64,000 nt of DNA, from positions 1 through 64,000 of the IMG/VR virus record IMGVR_UViG_3300032217_000462. One strand, written 5' to 3'. Made by a program: the position numbers and the translations under genes. This DNA is from a virus. Shown here one piece after another: positions 8,483 to 15,759 of the stretch (within the stretch, counting starts at the first letter, position 1; each line of letters begins with the position of its first letter). The notes below the pieces were generated by a model. The model searched no databases. It was not told the DNA's origin and was given only the letters and a program-made list of their open reading frames with translations.

Positions 8483-9169
8483 TTAATCTCTATAAGCTAA
8501 AATAATTTGTTTACACATTTTAGATCGGACAATATCATCATCCATAAATCGGACAACTTCAATGTCTGGGATACAGTCTAATCGCTGAATTGCGTCTGAT
8601 AGTCCTGAGTCAGGAATATCACTCTGATCTACATCGCCACTAATAATCATTTTACAGTTTTTACCAACGCGTGATAGCAGCATTTTCATTTCTTCTTTAG
8701 TAGCATTTTGTGCTTCATCTAAAAGAACAATGCAATTATCAAATGTTGCACCTCGCATAAAACCTAGTGGTTTAGGCTCAATAGTTTTTGCTTTTAGTGC
8801 ATATTCGTAAAAACCTTTTCCAAGGCTACGAATAAATACATTATCAAAAGGCTCTAAATAAGGAGCATATTTCTCCTCTAGTGTACCTGGTAAAAATCCT
8901 AGCCCACGTCCTGTTTCTACGTTAGGTCTAGTCAGAATTATCTTCTGAATACGTCTATGAAAGAGTTCTCCCGCAGCATATGTTGCTGCTACATACGTTT
9001 TACCTGTTCCAGCACTTCCTACCCCAAATACTATTTGATTAGATTGAATTGCTCTTAGGTATTCTGCTTGTATAAAGTTTAGGGGTTTTACATCAGTAAA
9101 TCCATACTCTACTGGGTTACGTTCCAATTGAATTACATTGTCGCGTCTTGCTCTTTTACCACTTGCCAT
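8483..9169 (-). CDS. phoH: PhoH-like P-loop ATPase
   Basis: A 228-residue NTPase of the PhoH family, common in phages. Walker A GSAGTGKT is at 51-58, Walker B VLLDEAQN is near 150-157, and ISGDVDQ provides the family's sensor-type motif. The biological role in phages is not settled; links to phosphate stress and RNA metabolism have been proposed. An AAGGA ribosome binding site precedes the ATG. The gene has its own strong promoter (9212-9240), although it lies at the end of the late cluster, so it can be expressed independently of the virion genes. Confidence 0.93.
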   Translation of the reverse strand: MASGKRARRDNVIQLERNPVEYGFTDVKPLNFIQAEYLRAIQSNQIVFGVGSAGTGKTYVAATYAAGELFHRRIQKIILTRPNVETGRGLGFLPGTLEEKYAPYLEPFDNVFIRSLGKGFYEYALKAKTIEPKPLGFMRGATFDNCIVLLDEAQNATKEEMKMLLSRVGKNCKMIISGDVDQSDIPDSGLSDAIQRLDCIPDIEVVRFMDDDIVRSKMCKQIILAYRD

Positions 9170-9211
9170 AAACTTCCTTGTAAGGTTGATAAAATTGATC
9201 TGCCTATTTAT

Positions 9212-9240
9212 ATTATAGCAGACCTAGGTTTGCTTGTCAA
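9212..9240 (-). promoter_or_regulatory. Sigma70-type promoter for phoH
   Basis: Read leftward: -35 TTGACA (9240-9235), a 17-base spacer and -10 TATAAT (9217-9212), with TGC before the -10 as an extended element. The predicted start is near 9205, giving a leader of about 36 bases before the phoH ATG at 9169. It lies just after the stop of the small secreted protein gene at 9249. Confidence 0.88.
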
Positions 9241-9248
9241 ATATAAAT

Positions 9249-9458
9249 TTACTTCTTCTTGGCGTCTTCAACTTTAGTACCTTCAAGTTTTTGGTGCACT
9301 TTAATAGTTTTGCACTCTTCTTGAGGTTTACCTGCTTTGTCTAGTACAACTTTGCCTGCTTTATCTGTTTTTTCTTTGCAGACTTTTTTGGTTTCTGCTT
9401 CTGCATATGCAGAAACAAGTGCAAAACTAGCAACAACGGCTACAATAAGTTTTTTCAT
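9249..9458 (-). CDS. Small secreted periplasmic protein, unknown
   Basis: A 69-residue protein with a clear Sec signal peptide (MKKLIVAVVASFALVSAYA), probable cleavage after AYA. The mature part is about 50 residues, Lys-rich, with two Cys (VCKEK and EECK) that could form a disulfide in the periplasm. I recognise no family. Its start overlaps the preceding holin-like gene by 4 bases (ATGA). It is the last gene of the lysis/accessory cluster. A periplasmic role in lysis, envelope stress or superinfection exclusion is possible but unsupported. Confidence 0.75.
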   Translation of the reverse strand: MKKLIVAVVASFALVSAYAEAETKKVCKEKTDKAGKVVLDKAGKPQEECKTIKVHQKLEGTKVEDAKKK

Positions 9459-9673
9459 TTATTTTCCTTAGTTGGCGCAAACTTTTCGCTTGCTGTAAAT
9501 CCTAAACCTACAATTACAATATACATCATAGAATCAAATAATTTTTGATCTATTTGGTGACCAAGTATCATGGCTATAAAAGCAGCAGCACATAGTAAAA
9601 ATGCTAAAAAAGTAATTACTCGCTTACTACTAACAGTTGGGTCTTGTGATAACATACACTTTAAGTGGTTCAT
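9455..9673 (-). CDS. Two-helix membrane protein, holin candidate
   Basis: A 72-residue protein with two predicted membrane helices, roughly 18-38 and 46-62 (TFLAFLLCAAAFIAMILG and MMYIVIVGLGFTA). It has a short polar N-terminus and a charged C-terminal tail (TKENK). Size, two-helix topology and charged tail fit a small class II-type holin, which would form the membrane lesion that releases the endolysin. It lies about 2.1 kb downstream of the endolysin in the same leftward cluster. Other small membrane proteins nearby (10869, 10475, 9674) are competing holin candidates. Confidence 0.6.
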   Translation of the reverse strand: MNHLKCMLSQDPTVSSKRVITFLAFLLCAAAFIAMILGHQIDQKLFDSMMYIVIVGLGFTASEKFAPTKENK

Positions 9674-10129
9674 TTAAATCTCTGGATGAGGTGCTTGTTG
9701 CGGTGCTGGTTTGCCATTAATATAAATAATGTTAGTACTCGGAGCACTGGTTCCATTAAAGCCTTGAGTAGTAGAAAAACCTGGATTAAATGTAGGTTCT
9801 ATTTTTACTGGATTAGCTTTAGCATAAGTATTTGAATTTTCTTGTGCTTGCTTAATCATGTCGCGTTTCATGTCCATTTCTTCTTTGCTACCACCAGCTA
9901 ACATAATTCCTGACAGCGTACCTGTTAAGAACGTAGCAATTGGAATAATCATTTCAAAAAACTTTTGATCAATAGGACTAATAGCATTTAATGGCTGGGT
10001 AATAAAAATAATTGAGTATAAAACTACAAACACAATTCCAGTTAGTGTAAGCGCAAGACAAATCCCAATAAAGAATTTTAGGCGCGCCATGAGCTGATCT
10101 TCAGTATAGATAATTGTGTTACTTTCCAC
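9674..10129 (-). CDS. Membrane protein with two helices, unknown (GTG start)
   Basis: I place the start at a GTG at 10129, preceded by GGAG at 6-base spacing. The longer frame, starting at 10207, would overlap the upstream gene by 89 bases, whereas GTG leaves only 11. The resulting 151-residue protein has two hydrophobic segments (LTGIVFVVLYSIIFIT; IIPIATFLTGTLSGIMLAGG), a basic stretch, then a Pro/Gln/Asn-rich disordered tail ending PAPQQAPHPEI. No family is recognised. It lies between the Cys-rich secreted protein and the holin candidate, so a part in lysis is possible. Confidence 0.65.
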   Translation of the reverse strand: MESNTIIYTEDQLMARLKFFIGICLALTLTGIVFVVLYSIIFITQPLNAISPIDQKFFEMIIPIATFLTGTLSGIMLAGGSKEEMDMKRDMIKQAQENSNTYAKANPVKIEPTFNPGFSTTQGFNGTSAPSTNIIYINGKPAPQQAPHPEI

Positions 10130-10424
10130 AGTTAGCTCCTTGTGTTTGTTGTGCCACACAAGCACCTGTTGGTGCAAATGATTGATTATTTGTTTGATTT
10201 TGTCCATCTTTGAGAGGTCCTAGTCTTGGATCACGTTGGCCTTTAAAAATATGTTCTGGGCAAGTTCGGTTAACGTCACAGATTGGTACTTTACAGAAAT
10301 CTTTGTCCCAGTTTGCGGGATCTTGGCATGGATAACGATAGCTATCTTTACCACAAAATGCCAAAGCTACTGGTATTAATAGCAAAGCTATTGCCCACTT
10401 AAATAGTTTTATATCATTGTGCAT
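10119..10424 (-). CDS. Small Cys-rich exported protein, unknown
   Basis: A 101-residue protein with an N-terminal hydrophobic segment (FKWAIALLLIPVALAFCG). It is either a signal peptide or an anchor; the Cys after ALAF resembles a lipobox only loosely. The body has six or more further Cys, including YPCQDPANWDKDFCKVP, suggesting disulfide bonds outside the cytoplasm. I have a general impression of similar PCQDPANW proteins in aquatic phages but know no function. The ATG directly follows the stop of a tiny reading frame (TAAATG). Confidence 0.65.
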   Translation of the reverse strand: MHNDIKLFKWAIALLLIPVALAFCGKDSYRYPCQDPANWDKDFCKVPICDVNRTCPEHIFKGQRDPRLGPLKDGQNQTNNQSFAPTGACVAQQTQGANCGK

Positions 10425-10472
10425 TTACTTGCCTGCTTGTTTCTGCAATTGACGAATTTTTTCTTCAGCCAT
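10425..10472 (-). CDS. 15-codon mini-ORF, possible coupling peptide
   Basis: Encodes MAEEKIRQLQKQAGK, fitted exactly between two genes. Its ATG lies 2 bases after the stop of the 10475 gene, and its TAA directly abuts the ATG of the 10119 gene (TAAATG). It is too short to assign. It may be a real small helical peptide, a remnant of a longer coiled-coil protein, or a device that delivers ribosomes to the next start. Confidence 0.35.
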   Translation of the reverse strand: MAEEKIRQLQKQAGK

Positions 10473-10474
10473 GA

Positions 10475-10864
10475 TTACTTCTTCCCACCATTGCTGGATT
10501 GTTTCTCTTTGAATTTTTCCAACTCTTGCACACGCCATACCAGGGTGTCAAGGATTGCTTTGTTGGCACTGCTTCTTGCCATGGCTTCTTGATTGCCCTG
10601 CATGAAGTCTTGGCGTAGTTTTTCACGAGCCAGTTCAGCACCCATGTTTGGTGCTTGTTTGTTGTCTGATGTCACTACCAACTGCATTTTGCTTTCGAGA
10701 ATGGTCAAGTTATGATTAACAGCACTCAGTGCGTTCATCAAGTATACCACACAGGCAAACATGATGGGCAGCACAGCAAATGTCACCTTTTCGATCAGTG
10801 CGCCTTTGCTGGCGTTGGCACTCATCTGCTCCTTCATTTGTTCTAATTCCATTTTATTCTCCAA
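10475..10864 (-). CDS. Single-span membrane protein with coiled-coil tail
   Basis: A 129-residue protein. Residues 1-25 are polar and amphipathic, 26-48 form one membrane helix (TFAVLPIMFACVVYLMNAL), and the remainder is Gln/Lys/Glu-rich and probably helical or coiled-coil. The topology (short inside, long outside) is compatible with an antiholin, pinholin partner or spanin-like protein, but no family is recognised. By eye its DNA is richer in G+C than its immediate neighbours, which might reflect recent acquisition. It is closely followed by the 10425 mini-ORF. Confidence 0.6.
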   Translation of the reverse strand: MENKMELEQMKEQMSANASKGALIEKVTFAVLPIMFACVVYLMNALSAVNHNLTILESKMQLVVTSDNKQAPNMGAELAREKLRQDFMQGNQEAMARSSANKAILDTLVWRVQELEKFKEKQSSNGGKK

Positions 10865-10868
10865 AAAA

Positions 10869-10982
10869 TTAATGTCGGTCTTTTAACCAATCTTTAAACA
10901 TTACCCAAAATACCATTAGTAAAGGAATTGTACACAAAAAGAATATTAAATCATTTGTTGTAACTACTATATTAAAATACAT
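10869..10982 (-). CDS. 37-residue membrane protein, unlisted small gene
   Basis: A short gene filling most of the 121-base gap between two longer genes. It starts at ATG 10982 with a strong GGAGG ribosome binding site 7 bases upstream and ends at TAA 10869. The protein starts MYFNIVVTTNDLIFFLC, continues with one membrane helix (IFFLCTIPLLMVFWVMF), and ends with a basic tail (KDWLKDRH). The single helix with a positively charged end fits a small holin, pinholin or membrane regulator. The ribosome binding site and tight packing make it more convincing than its length alone. Confidence 0.6.
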   Translation of the reverse strand: MYFNIVVTTNDLIFFLCTIPLLMVFWVMFKDWLKDRH

Positions 10983-10985
10983 AGG

Positions 10986-11603
10986 CTATCCTCCGCCAAT
11001 TGCTTTGTCTCGGGCTTCACGCTCTCGAAGTTCACGCTCTTTATGCTGACGCCGTATTAAAGCTGCTCTTTCTGCAACTTTCTTTTCGTATATTTTTTGT
11101 TCTTCTATTGCACCATAGACGCCAATACCACCCATAACAAAGCAAAATACAACAATTGCAAAAGCACCAAAATACATAGCAAACATAAGTTGATCTGCCA
11201 TTTTTTTCTTGCGTGCTAACACACGTTTTTCTTCTTCTAATTCTGCCTCTGCACGTTCTTTAAATAAACGTACACGTTCTTTAGTCATACGCTCCCAGAC
11301 TTCAGGTTTACCTAAAGTCCATACAATCATGTCTTTTAATTCACGTTCTGCTTGTCGCAATGCATCGCTATGCATAGCAATTTCAAGAGCTTCTTTGCCT
11401 AATTCTGCATCAGTTTTGCCTAGCCTGCTGGCTTTAGATTTTACCTTTGATCGTTCACGATGAATTGCGTCAGAAGCTTCAAAAAATTTACTAAATTGAC
11501 CTACAAGACCATTAACATCTTTGCCAAGTGCAACTGCTTGTTTAATATAACCAACAGCTTGTTGTGCAGCTGAAAAGGCAAGTCCAATAGTAATAGGATC
11601 CAT
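10986..11603 (-). CDS. Membrane protein with helical N-domain and basic tail, unknown
   Basis: A 205-residue protein. Residues 1-130 are mostly helical and charged, beginning with an Ala/Gly-rich amphipathic stretch. One strong membrane segment lies near 138-163 (MYFGAFAIVVFCFVMGGIGVYGA). The C-terminal 40 residues are Arg/Lys/Glu-rich (ERELREREARDK). This is not a classic holin because of the long N-terminal domain. A minor virion or ejection-associated membrane protein, or an inner-membrane lysis accessory, are both possible. It is placed directly after the 48-residue secreted gene within the lysis cluster. Confidence 0.6.
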   Translation of the reverse strand: MDPITIGLAFSAAQQAVGYIKQAVALGKDVNGLVGQFSKFFEASDAIHRERSKVKSKASRLGKTDAELGKEALEIAMHSDALRQAERELKDMIVWTLGKPEVWERMTKERVRLFKERAEAELEEEKRVLARKKKMADQLMFAMYFGAFAIVVFCFVMGGIGVYGAIEEQKIYEKKVAERAALIRRQHKERELREREARDKAIGGG

Positions 11604-11606
11604 AGC

Positions 11607-11753
11607 TTACTTTCTATCATCTAATTTTTTCCATTCAAGACAATATACCTTTCTGTTGTAAACATCGCCAGTCCATGTCCACTTTACGCAAGTGTATTTA
11701 GCAGGAGTAGGAGAAGTTAATTGTAGCGCAACAAAAAGGATAAAAGCAGTCAT
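11607..11753 (-). CDS. 48-residue secreted protein, unlisted small gene
   Basis: A short gene between the endolysin and the 10986 gene. Its ATG (11753) directly follows the endolysin stop (TAAATG) and its TAA is at 11607-11609. The N-terminus is hydrophobic and signal-like (MTAFILFVALQLTSPTPA). The mature part is about 30 residues with aromatic residues and two Cys (YTCVKWTW; YCLEWKK), which could form a disulfide. There is no recognised family. Continuous coding through the whole gap with exact abutment to its neighbour supports a real gene. Confidence 0.55.
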   Translation of the reverse strand: MTAFILFVALQLTSPTPAKYTCVKWTWTGDVYNRKVYCLEWKKLDDRK

Positions 11754-12368
11754 TTAAGCCCCTAGTACATGCTTTGCATGCTCATAATGTTTTTTACGAT
11801 CTTCTAATCCTATAGTACCACCATTGATACGTTTTGTTAATGTCAGTATGTCGTCTTTGTCGGCCCACTGATTTAAATTGTTTGTTTCCCAGAACCAGCA
11901 TGCGCTTTGGGCTGCTCCTTCAAAAGTTTCCATATATTCGGATACTTCTTCGGGCGAAATTTCTAGTGAGCTAGCAAACCAAAAGTAGTTATCTTTGCCA
12001 GTTAATTGAATAAGACCGCGACCACAGTAACGATAACCGTCTCCAGACTCTTCAGGACCATTGCCCATTCTGTTAGCATATACTTTATTTGCGATTGCTT
12101 GTGGTTTATTTGCAAATTGAGCTGCCATTTCGTCCGTGGGAAAATATTTAGGAAAAATTTTGCGAAGAGTAACTGCACGATAATTTAAGTTTTCCTTGAT
12201 TGCTCTGAACCCGCCTGATTCATGCGCACATTGCGCTAAAAAAGCTGCCATGCGTTGTGGGGTATTAATTTCATACTCTGGTAATAGTTGAACTAATGCA
12301 CGATGCCAGTATTCTATATAAGGATTATTTTCAACAATCTGCTTTAGTTGTTCAATTTTTAATTCCAT
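11754..12368 (-). CDS. Endolysin, glycoside hydrolase family 19
   Basis: A 204-residue peptidoglycan-degrading enzyme of the chitinase-like GH19 family, used by many phages as a lysozyme-like endolysin. The probable catalytic acid is E50 in AHESGGF. The family block YCGRGLIQLTGKDNY is preceded by NRMGNGPEESGDGYR. No signal peptide or SAR-type N-terminal helix is visible, so export should need a holin. The start shares one base with the o-spanin stop (TAATG), giving an i-spanin/o-spanin/endolysin cassette. Length is typical of single-domain phage GH19 endolysins. Confidence 0.93.
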   Translation of the reverse strand: MELKIEQLKQIVENNPYIEYWHRALVQLLPEYEINTPQRMAAFLAQCAHESGGFRAIKENLNYRAVTLRKIFPKYFPTDEMAAQFANKPQAIANKVYANRMGNGPEESGDGYRYCGRGLIQLTGKDNYFWFASSLEISPEEVSEYMETFEGAAQSACWFWETNNLNQWADKDDILTLTKRINGGTIGLEDRKKHYEHAKHVLGA

Positions 12369-12634
12369 TACTTTAACCCTTCATAGATTGTCTTTTGTTC
12401 ACGATACCAACGTTGCCAGGCTTCTAATTTAACCGCACACATATAGTACTCTGTGTAATTAACTGAAACAGTTTTTGCCACATCAGACAGCTTAGCATCT
12501 TCCTGTAACTTTTTAAGATCAGGACAAGGCTCTTGTACTAGGGTACCTGGAGCTTGTGGAAATTTTGCTGTAACTGGCACAGTTGTGGAGCAAGCACTTA
12601 GTAATAAAATTAATGGTATTATTAAAAATTTCAT
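12368..12634 (-). CDS. o-spanin, outer-membrane lipoprotein (Rz1-like)
   Basis: An 88-residue lipoprotein. The start at 12634 gives MKFLIIPLILLLSACSTT, a signal peptide with a clean lipobox (LSAC) for acylation at Cys18. A longer upstream start (12694) would hide the signal peptide and is rejected. The start overlaps the i-spanin stop as ATGA. The mature part is short, with Pro near its N-terminus and a helical C-terminal half. With the inner-membrane partner it should fuse inner and outer membranes at the end of lysis, which implies a Gram-negative host. Confidence 0.85.
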   Translation of the reverse strand: MKFLIIPLILLLSACSTTVPVTAKFPQAPGTLVQEPCPDLKKLQEDAKLSDVAKTVSVNYTEYYMCAVKLEAWQRWYREQKTIYEGLK

Positions 12635-13050
12635 TTCTTTGGTGCCTCCGCTGCACGGTTGTGTGTAGTAACAAATTCTTTGGGAATTACACAATTAGCG
12701 TCAAATTTAACAATTTCACGGTCTACGTATTTGATTATATCCTGACCCCGTTCTTTAACCACTTGAGTTTTTACAATGGTTTTTTCAACAATATCAGTAT
12801 TGGTTCTAGCACTTTTTGCTTCTGCTTCTGCAACTTTTACTTCTAGATCTTTAACACGAGCTAACCATGCATCGTTGTTTGAAATAGCTCCTATCATATA
12901 AACTGAAATAAAAGCTACTGCAATGCTTGCTGCTTGAATTAGTTGTGCATTTGGTAATATTTTAACAAATTTGGTAACTAAAAATGCTGCTATGCTTGCA
13001 AAAAGTGTTAAATAAAATATCCAGTTAGGTAAAAATTGTAGTATCCACAT
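12631..13050 (-). CDS. i-spanin, inner-membrane subunit (Rz-like)
   Basis: A 139-residue protein. The N-terminal 60 residues hold two or three hydrophobic segments (LTLFASIAAFLVTKFV; IAVAFISVYMIGAI). They are followed by a periplasmic coiled coil from about 65 to 110 (VKDLEVKVAEAEAKSA) and a C-terminal block, VIPKEFVTTHNRAAEAP, that resembles Rz family ends. The next gene is an overlapping lipoprotein, the standard spanin arrangement. More than one membrane segment is unusual for Rz, which has a single N-terminal anchor. Its start overlaps the glycosyltransferase stop (TAATG). Confidence 0.8.
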   Translation of the reverse strand: MWILQFLPNWIFYLTLFASIAAFLVTKFVKILPNAQLIQAASIAVAFISVYMIGAISNNDAWLARVKDLEVKVAEAEAKSARTNTDIVEKTIVKTQVVKERGQDIIKYVDREIVKFDANCVIPKEFVTTHNRAAEAPKK

Positions 13051-14096
13051 TATAACATACTCTTTAAGTTATTTAAAAATCGTGCATTAGTAGGCTCAAG
13101 TTTTATTGCTTCTTGTACCAAGTCTATGGCTTCGCGTTTTAGTTGTAAATTCCAGGCAGCAATAGAGCACAAATCGTAAGGTAAAGCTCCCCACACATTA
13201 GGGTCCATTGTATAAACAAGTTCTTTGTTTTTAATTGCTAATGCAGATTTACATGCTTGGTAACAATCTAACCACATACCCATTCTGTAAGTAATTTCAG
13301 CAAGACCTACCCAAGGCTCTCGGGTTTCAGGTGCTTCCGCAATAGCTAAACGAAACATTTTAATTGATTGTTCCCAGTTATTTAACTCACTATAGCATTT
13401 ACCTAATAATCGGTAAGCATAAGAACGTTCATTTTTCCACGTAGCTTCAGGCATTGCTAAATATTTATTTAGGAAAATAATTGCTTCTTCCCAGCGACTA
13501 TAAAAAGTCAGTTCACGGGCATGATAAAATGCATTACGTGGACAGTGCGGATCTTCAGCAATAGCCAACTCTAAAAGTGGCATATATTGACCACGTGATT
13601 TAGTGTTGTCTGGATGATGACTAACTAATAACATATTAGTTTGTGCATAAATTTCTTTGGTACGACCGTCTGGACGGGGATATTCGTGCACTGGATGATG
13701 CCAGTGATAACCTGTTCGGTGATGAATTTTTTCATAGAAAAAACTAATACCTTGTCCCCAATCAAATTTATAACGAAGTCTGGTAGTTTCTGCTGTCCAA
13801 ACACGTTCAATTTCTTCTCGCCAACCTGGCTCTAATACTTCGTCTAAGTCTAGACTAATGCAAACATCATAATCTCCAGGAATTAGATTAAGTGCTGTAT
13901 CACGAGCTTTGTCAAACCGCCAAGGTTTTACACTAATATCATATACTGTTGCACCGTATTTTTTGGCTTCAGAAACTGTATTATCAGTTGAGCCAGTATC
14001 GGCAATTAAGATGAGATCAGCATCTATTGCAGACTTACAAAAACGTTCGACGAATTGTTCTTCGTTCTTACTGATAGCGTATACTGCTATTTTCAT
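13050..14096 (-). CDS. Family 2 glycosyltransferase with C-terminal TPR-like repeats
   Basis: A 348-residue protein. Residues 1-110 form a GT-A domain: AISKNEEQ near 7-14, ADTGSTDNT at 32-40 for nucleotide-sugar binding, and the metal-binding DLDE at 83-86. Residues 180-348 contain Trp/Tyr/Ala-rich helical repeats resembling tetratricopeptide repeats, as found in some bacterial GT2-TPR proteins. The acceptor is unknown: it could be host surface glycan, changed to block superinfection, or a phage fiber protein. It sits between the adhesin island and the lysis cassette, 10 bases downstream of a fiber-chaperone-like gene. Confidence 0.85.
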   Translation of the reverse strand: MKIAVYAISKNEEQFVERFCKSAIDADLILIADTGSTDNTVSEAKKYGATVYDISVKPWRFDKARDTALNLIPGDYDVCISLDLDEVLEPGWREEIERVWTAETTRLRYKFDWGQGISFFYEKIHHRTGYHWHHPVHEYPRPDGRTKEIYAQTNMLLVSHHPDNTKSRGQYMPLLELAIAEDPHCPRNAFYHARELTFYSRWEEAIIFLNKYLAMPEATWKNERSYAYRLLGKCYSELNNWEQSIKMFRLAIAEAPETREPWVGLAEITYRMGMWLDCYQACKSALAIKNKELVYTMDPNVWGALPYDLCSIAAWNLQLKREAIDLVQEAIKLEPTNARFLNNLKSML

Positions 14097-14106
14097 TTTT
14101 ATTATT

Positions 14107-14616
14107 TTAGTTAAGGGGGTTAGTGGGCCAAACTACTTGTTCAGTTGGAGTATTTTTGTTATACGTATTGGTTAAATCACGTAATTGTTGTTTGTAATTT
14201 AACAAATCTGTAAATTGTTCTGCTGATAATGTAGTAGTAATATTTCGTATAATTTCTTCTTGATGACGTTGTACAAGCCAATCTGTATCATATAATAACT
14301 GACCACGAGTCATTTCTAAAGTAATTACAGGCATTGCTGCTTGCGTTAGTTGTTCTAAAACTGATAACAAACGTTGTTTATTGTCTACAATCCATTTCAT
14401 TTCTGGCAATTCTTGGCCAACTACCATAGTAGGACCTTCACGTTCTACATGATAAATATTTCGATCAGGCTCGTATGCTAATAATCTAGTACTAGTATAA
14501 GGATATCCAGTTTCTGTAATAAATTTTGCGGAATCATCCCAGTAGTGTTCTTTGTTTTCAAATTTTATGTAAAAATGTGAATTATAAAAATCTAGACTAA
14601 CGTTATTGTTAATCAT
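14107..14616 (-). CDS. Tail-fiber assembly chaperone-like protein
   Basis: A 169-residue protein whose C-terminal half matches the pattern of phage tail-assembly chaperone-like (APC) proteins: LLYDTDWLVQRHQ, then YKQQLRDL, then a terminal VVWPTNP. The N-terminal half is a separate beta-rich region. The same C-terminal pattern occurs in the gene at 38472, so the fiber island is bracketed by two such genes. It follows the last adhesin gene after 3 bases, with AAGGA before the ATG, the usual fiber-then-chaperone order. It probably helps fold or mount fibers. Confidence 0.6.
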   Translation of the reverse strand: MINNNVSLDFYNSHFYIKFENKEHYWDDSAKFITETGYPYTSTRLLAYEPDRNIYHVEREGPTMVVGQELPEMKWIVDNKQRLLSVLEQLTQAAMPVITLEMTRGQLLYDTDWLVQRHQEEIIRNITTTLSAEQFTDLLNYKQQLRDLTNTYNKNTPTEQVVWPTNPLN

Positions 14617-14619
14617 TTG

Positions 14620-15750
14620 TTATCCTTTATATTGTATAAATGCCATACCTATTCTTTGAGGCGAATAAGTGTACGTACTAAGTCCACCACCAGTACTGTG
14701 AGAATGCGACCATCCATAGTTGCTATGATAGGCAGTAGGGCCTCCGGTATTAGCTGTTGGCACATAACTATTAGCATGTGAGTGCGATACGTATGCACCA
14801 CTAATACTAAGTGCGCTAGATGGGTTAGCTGTTGTAATAACATTCCACTGATTATCACTATAACCAATAATATATCCACCTAAATTTGTAGTACCATTTA
14901 AACCGTCGCATAGTTTCCAAGTATCTGGTAAACTAGCCAATGTTCCAACATACATAACTATCATATCTGTTGTTGGTATTGCACTAGCTGTTAACTTCCA
15001 TAGATTTACTAATTTACTAGTTATAGCTGTTTGTGAAAAACTAGCAGATCCACTATGAGTATGTGAACCACCATATCCCATACTATAATTACGATAGTAA
15101 GGTCCACTTGCTATTGTTTGATACGCACTTGAGCTTGATGCATGATAATGTCCATAATCGCTACTAATAGACAAACCAACTCCAAAATAATATCCACTGC
15201 CAGCAGTATACGTAGTATCATTGGCTCCTCGTAGATAATTACTACCGGTTTGTGAAAATGCCACAGAACCTGTCATAGCCGTTTGTTTTACTACTAATGA
15301 ATTTACTGGTAAATATCTAGTACTTGCAATAGCCCTTAGTAAAATTATATTCTGCTTATTTACCAGTGTGTCTTGAGTGGAGTAACTAGAGCCAGAATAA
15401 CTGTGATTATGTCCAGGGCTACCTGCGGATTGAGCAGTACTTCCACCTGTAGCACTTCTCCAGTTTTGAGTAACTGCACTACCAGTATGATAACCATCAC
15501 TAGAAGTGCTACCTGAGGCAATTACTCCACCAGCATTTGCTGGAGTAGTAACAGCTATCTCACCTTGAGTAGTAGCGCTATAAAGGTAATACCCGTCTGC
15601 TGTAGTATATCGTGTCCACGCATTTAATCCTGGGTCAGTACTTGATCCGTAGTATGGGACTACTGAATTTGCAGGAAATTTTAATGTTGGGGGAAAATCG
15701 ACTGCACTTGCAAAGCCAAGCTTTGAACCAGAAGAAAAAGATAATGGCAT
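14620..15750 (-). CDS. Tail fiber / adhesin with His-rich collar-type repeats
   Basis: A 376-residue protein that is probably a distal fiber or receptor-binding protein. It contains five His-rich loops (GHNHSYSG, YGHYHASS, SHTHSGSA, SHSHANSY, SHSHSTGG). Two halves each look like a tail-collar domain, in which paired His residues bind metal in a trimeric fiber; LCDGLNGTTNLGGYIIGY is typical collar sequence. The body is rich in Ser, Thr, Gly and Tyr. It ends PQRIGMAFIQYKG, as collar proteins often do. It is the last adhesin of the island, next to a chaperone-like gene. Confidence 0.72.
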   Translation of the reverse strand: MPLSFSSGSKLGFASAVDFPPTLKFPANSVVPYYGSSTDPGLNAWTRYTTADGYYLYSATTQGEIAVTTPANAGGVIASGSTSSDGYHTGSAVTQNWRSATGGSTAQSAGSPGHNHSYSGSSYSTQDTLVNKQNIILLRAIASTRYLPVNSLVVKQTAMTGSVAFSQTGSNYLRGANDTTYTAGSGYYFGVGLSISSDYGHYHASSSSAYQTIASGPYYRNYSMGYGGSHTHSGSASFSQTAITSKLVNLWKLTASAIPTTDMIVMYVGTLASLPDTWKLCDGLNGTTNLGGYIIGYSDNQWNVITTANPSSALSISGAYVSHSHANSYVPTANTGGPTAYHSNYGWSHSHSTGGGLSTYTYSPQRIGMAFIQYKG

Positions 15751-15759
15751 TTAACATCC

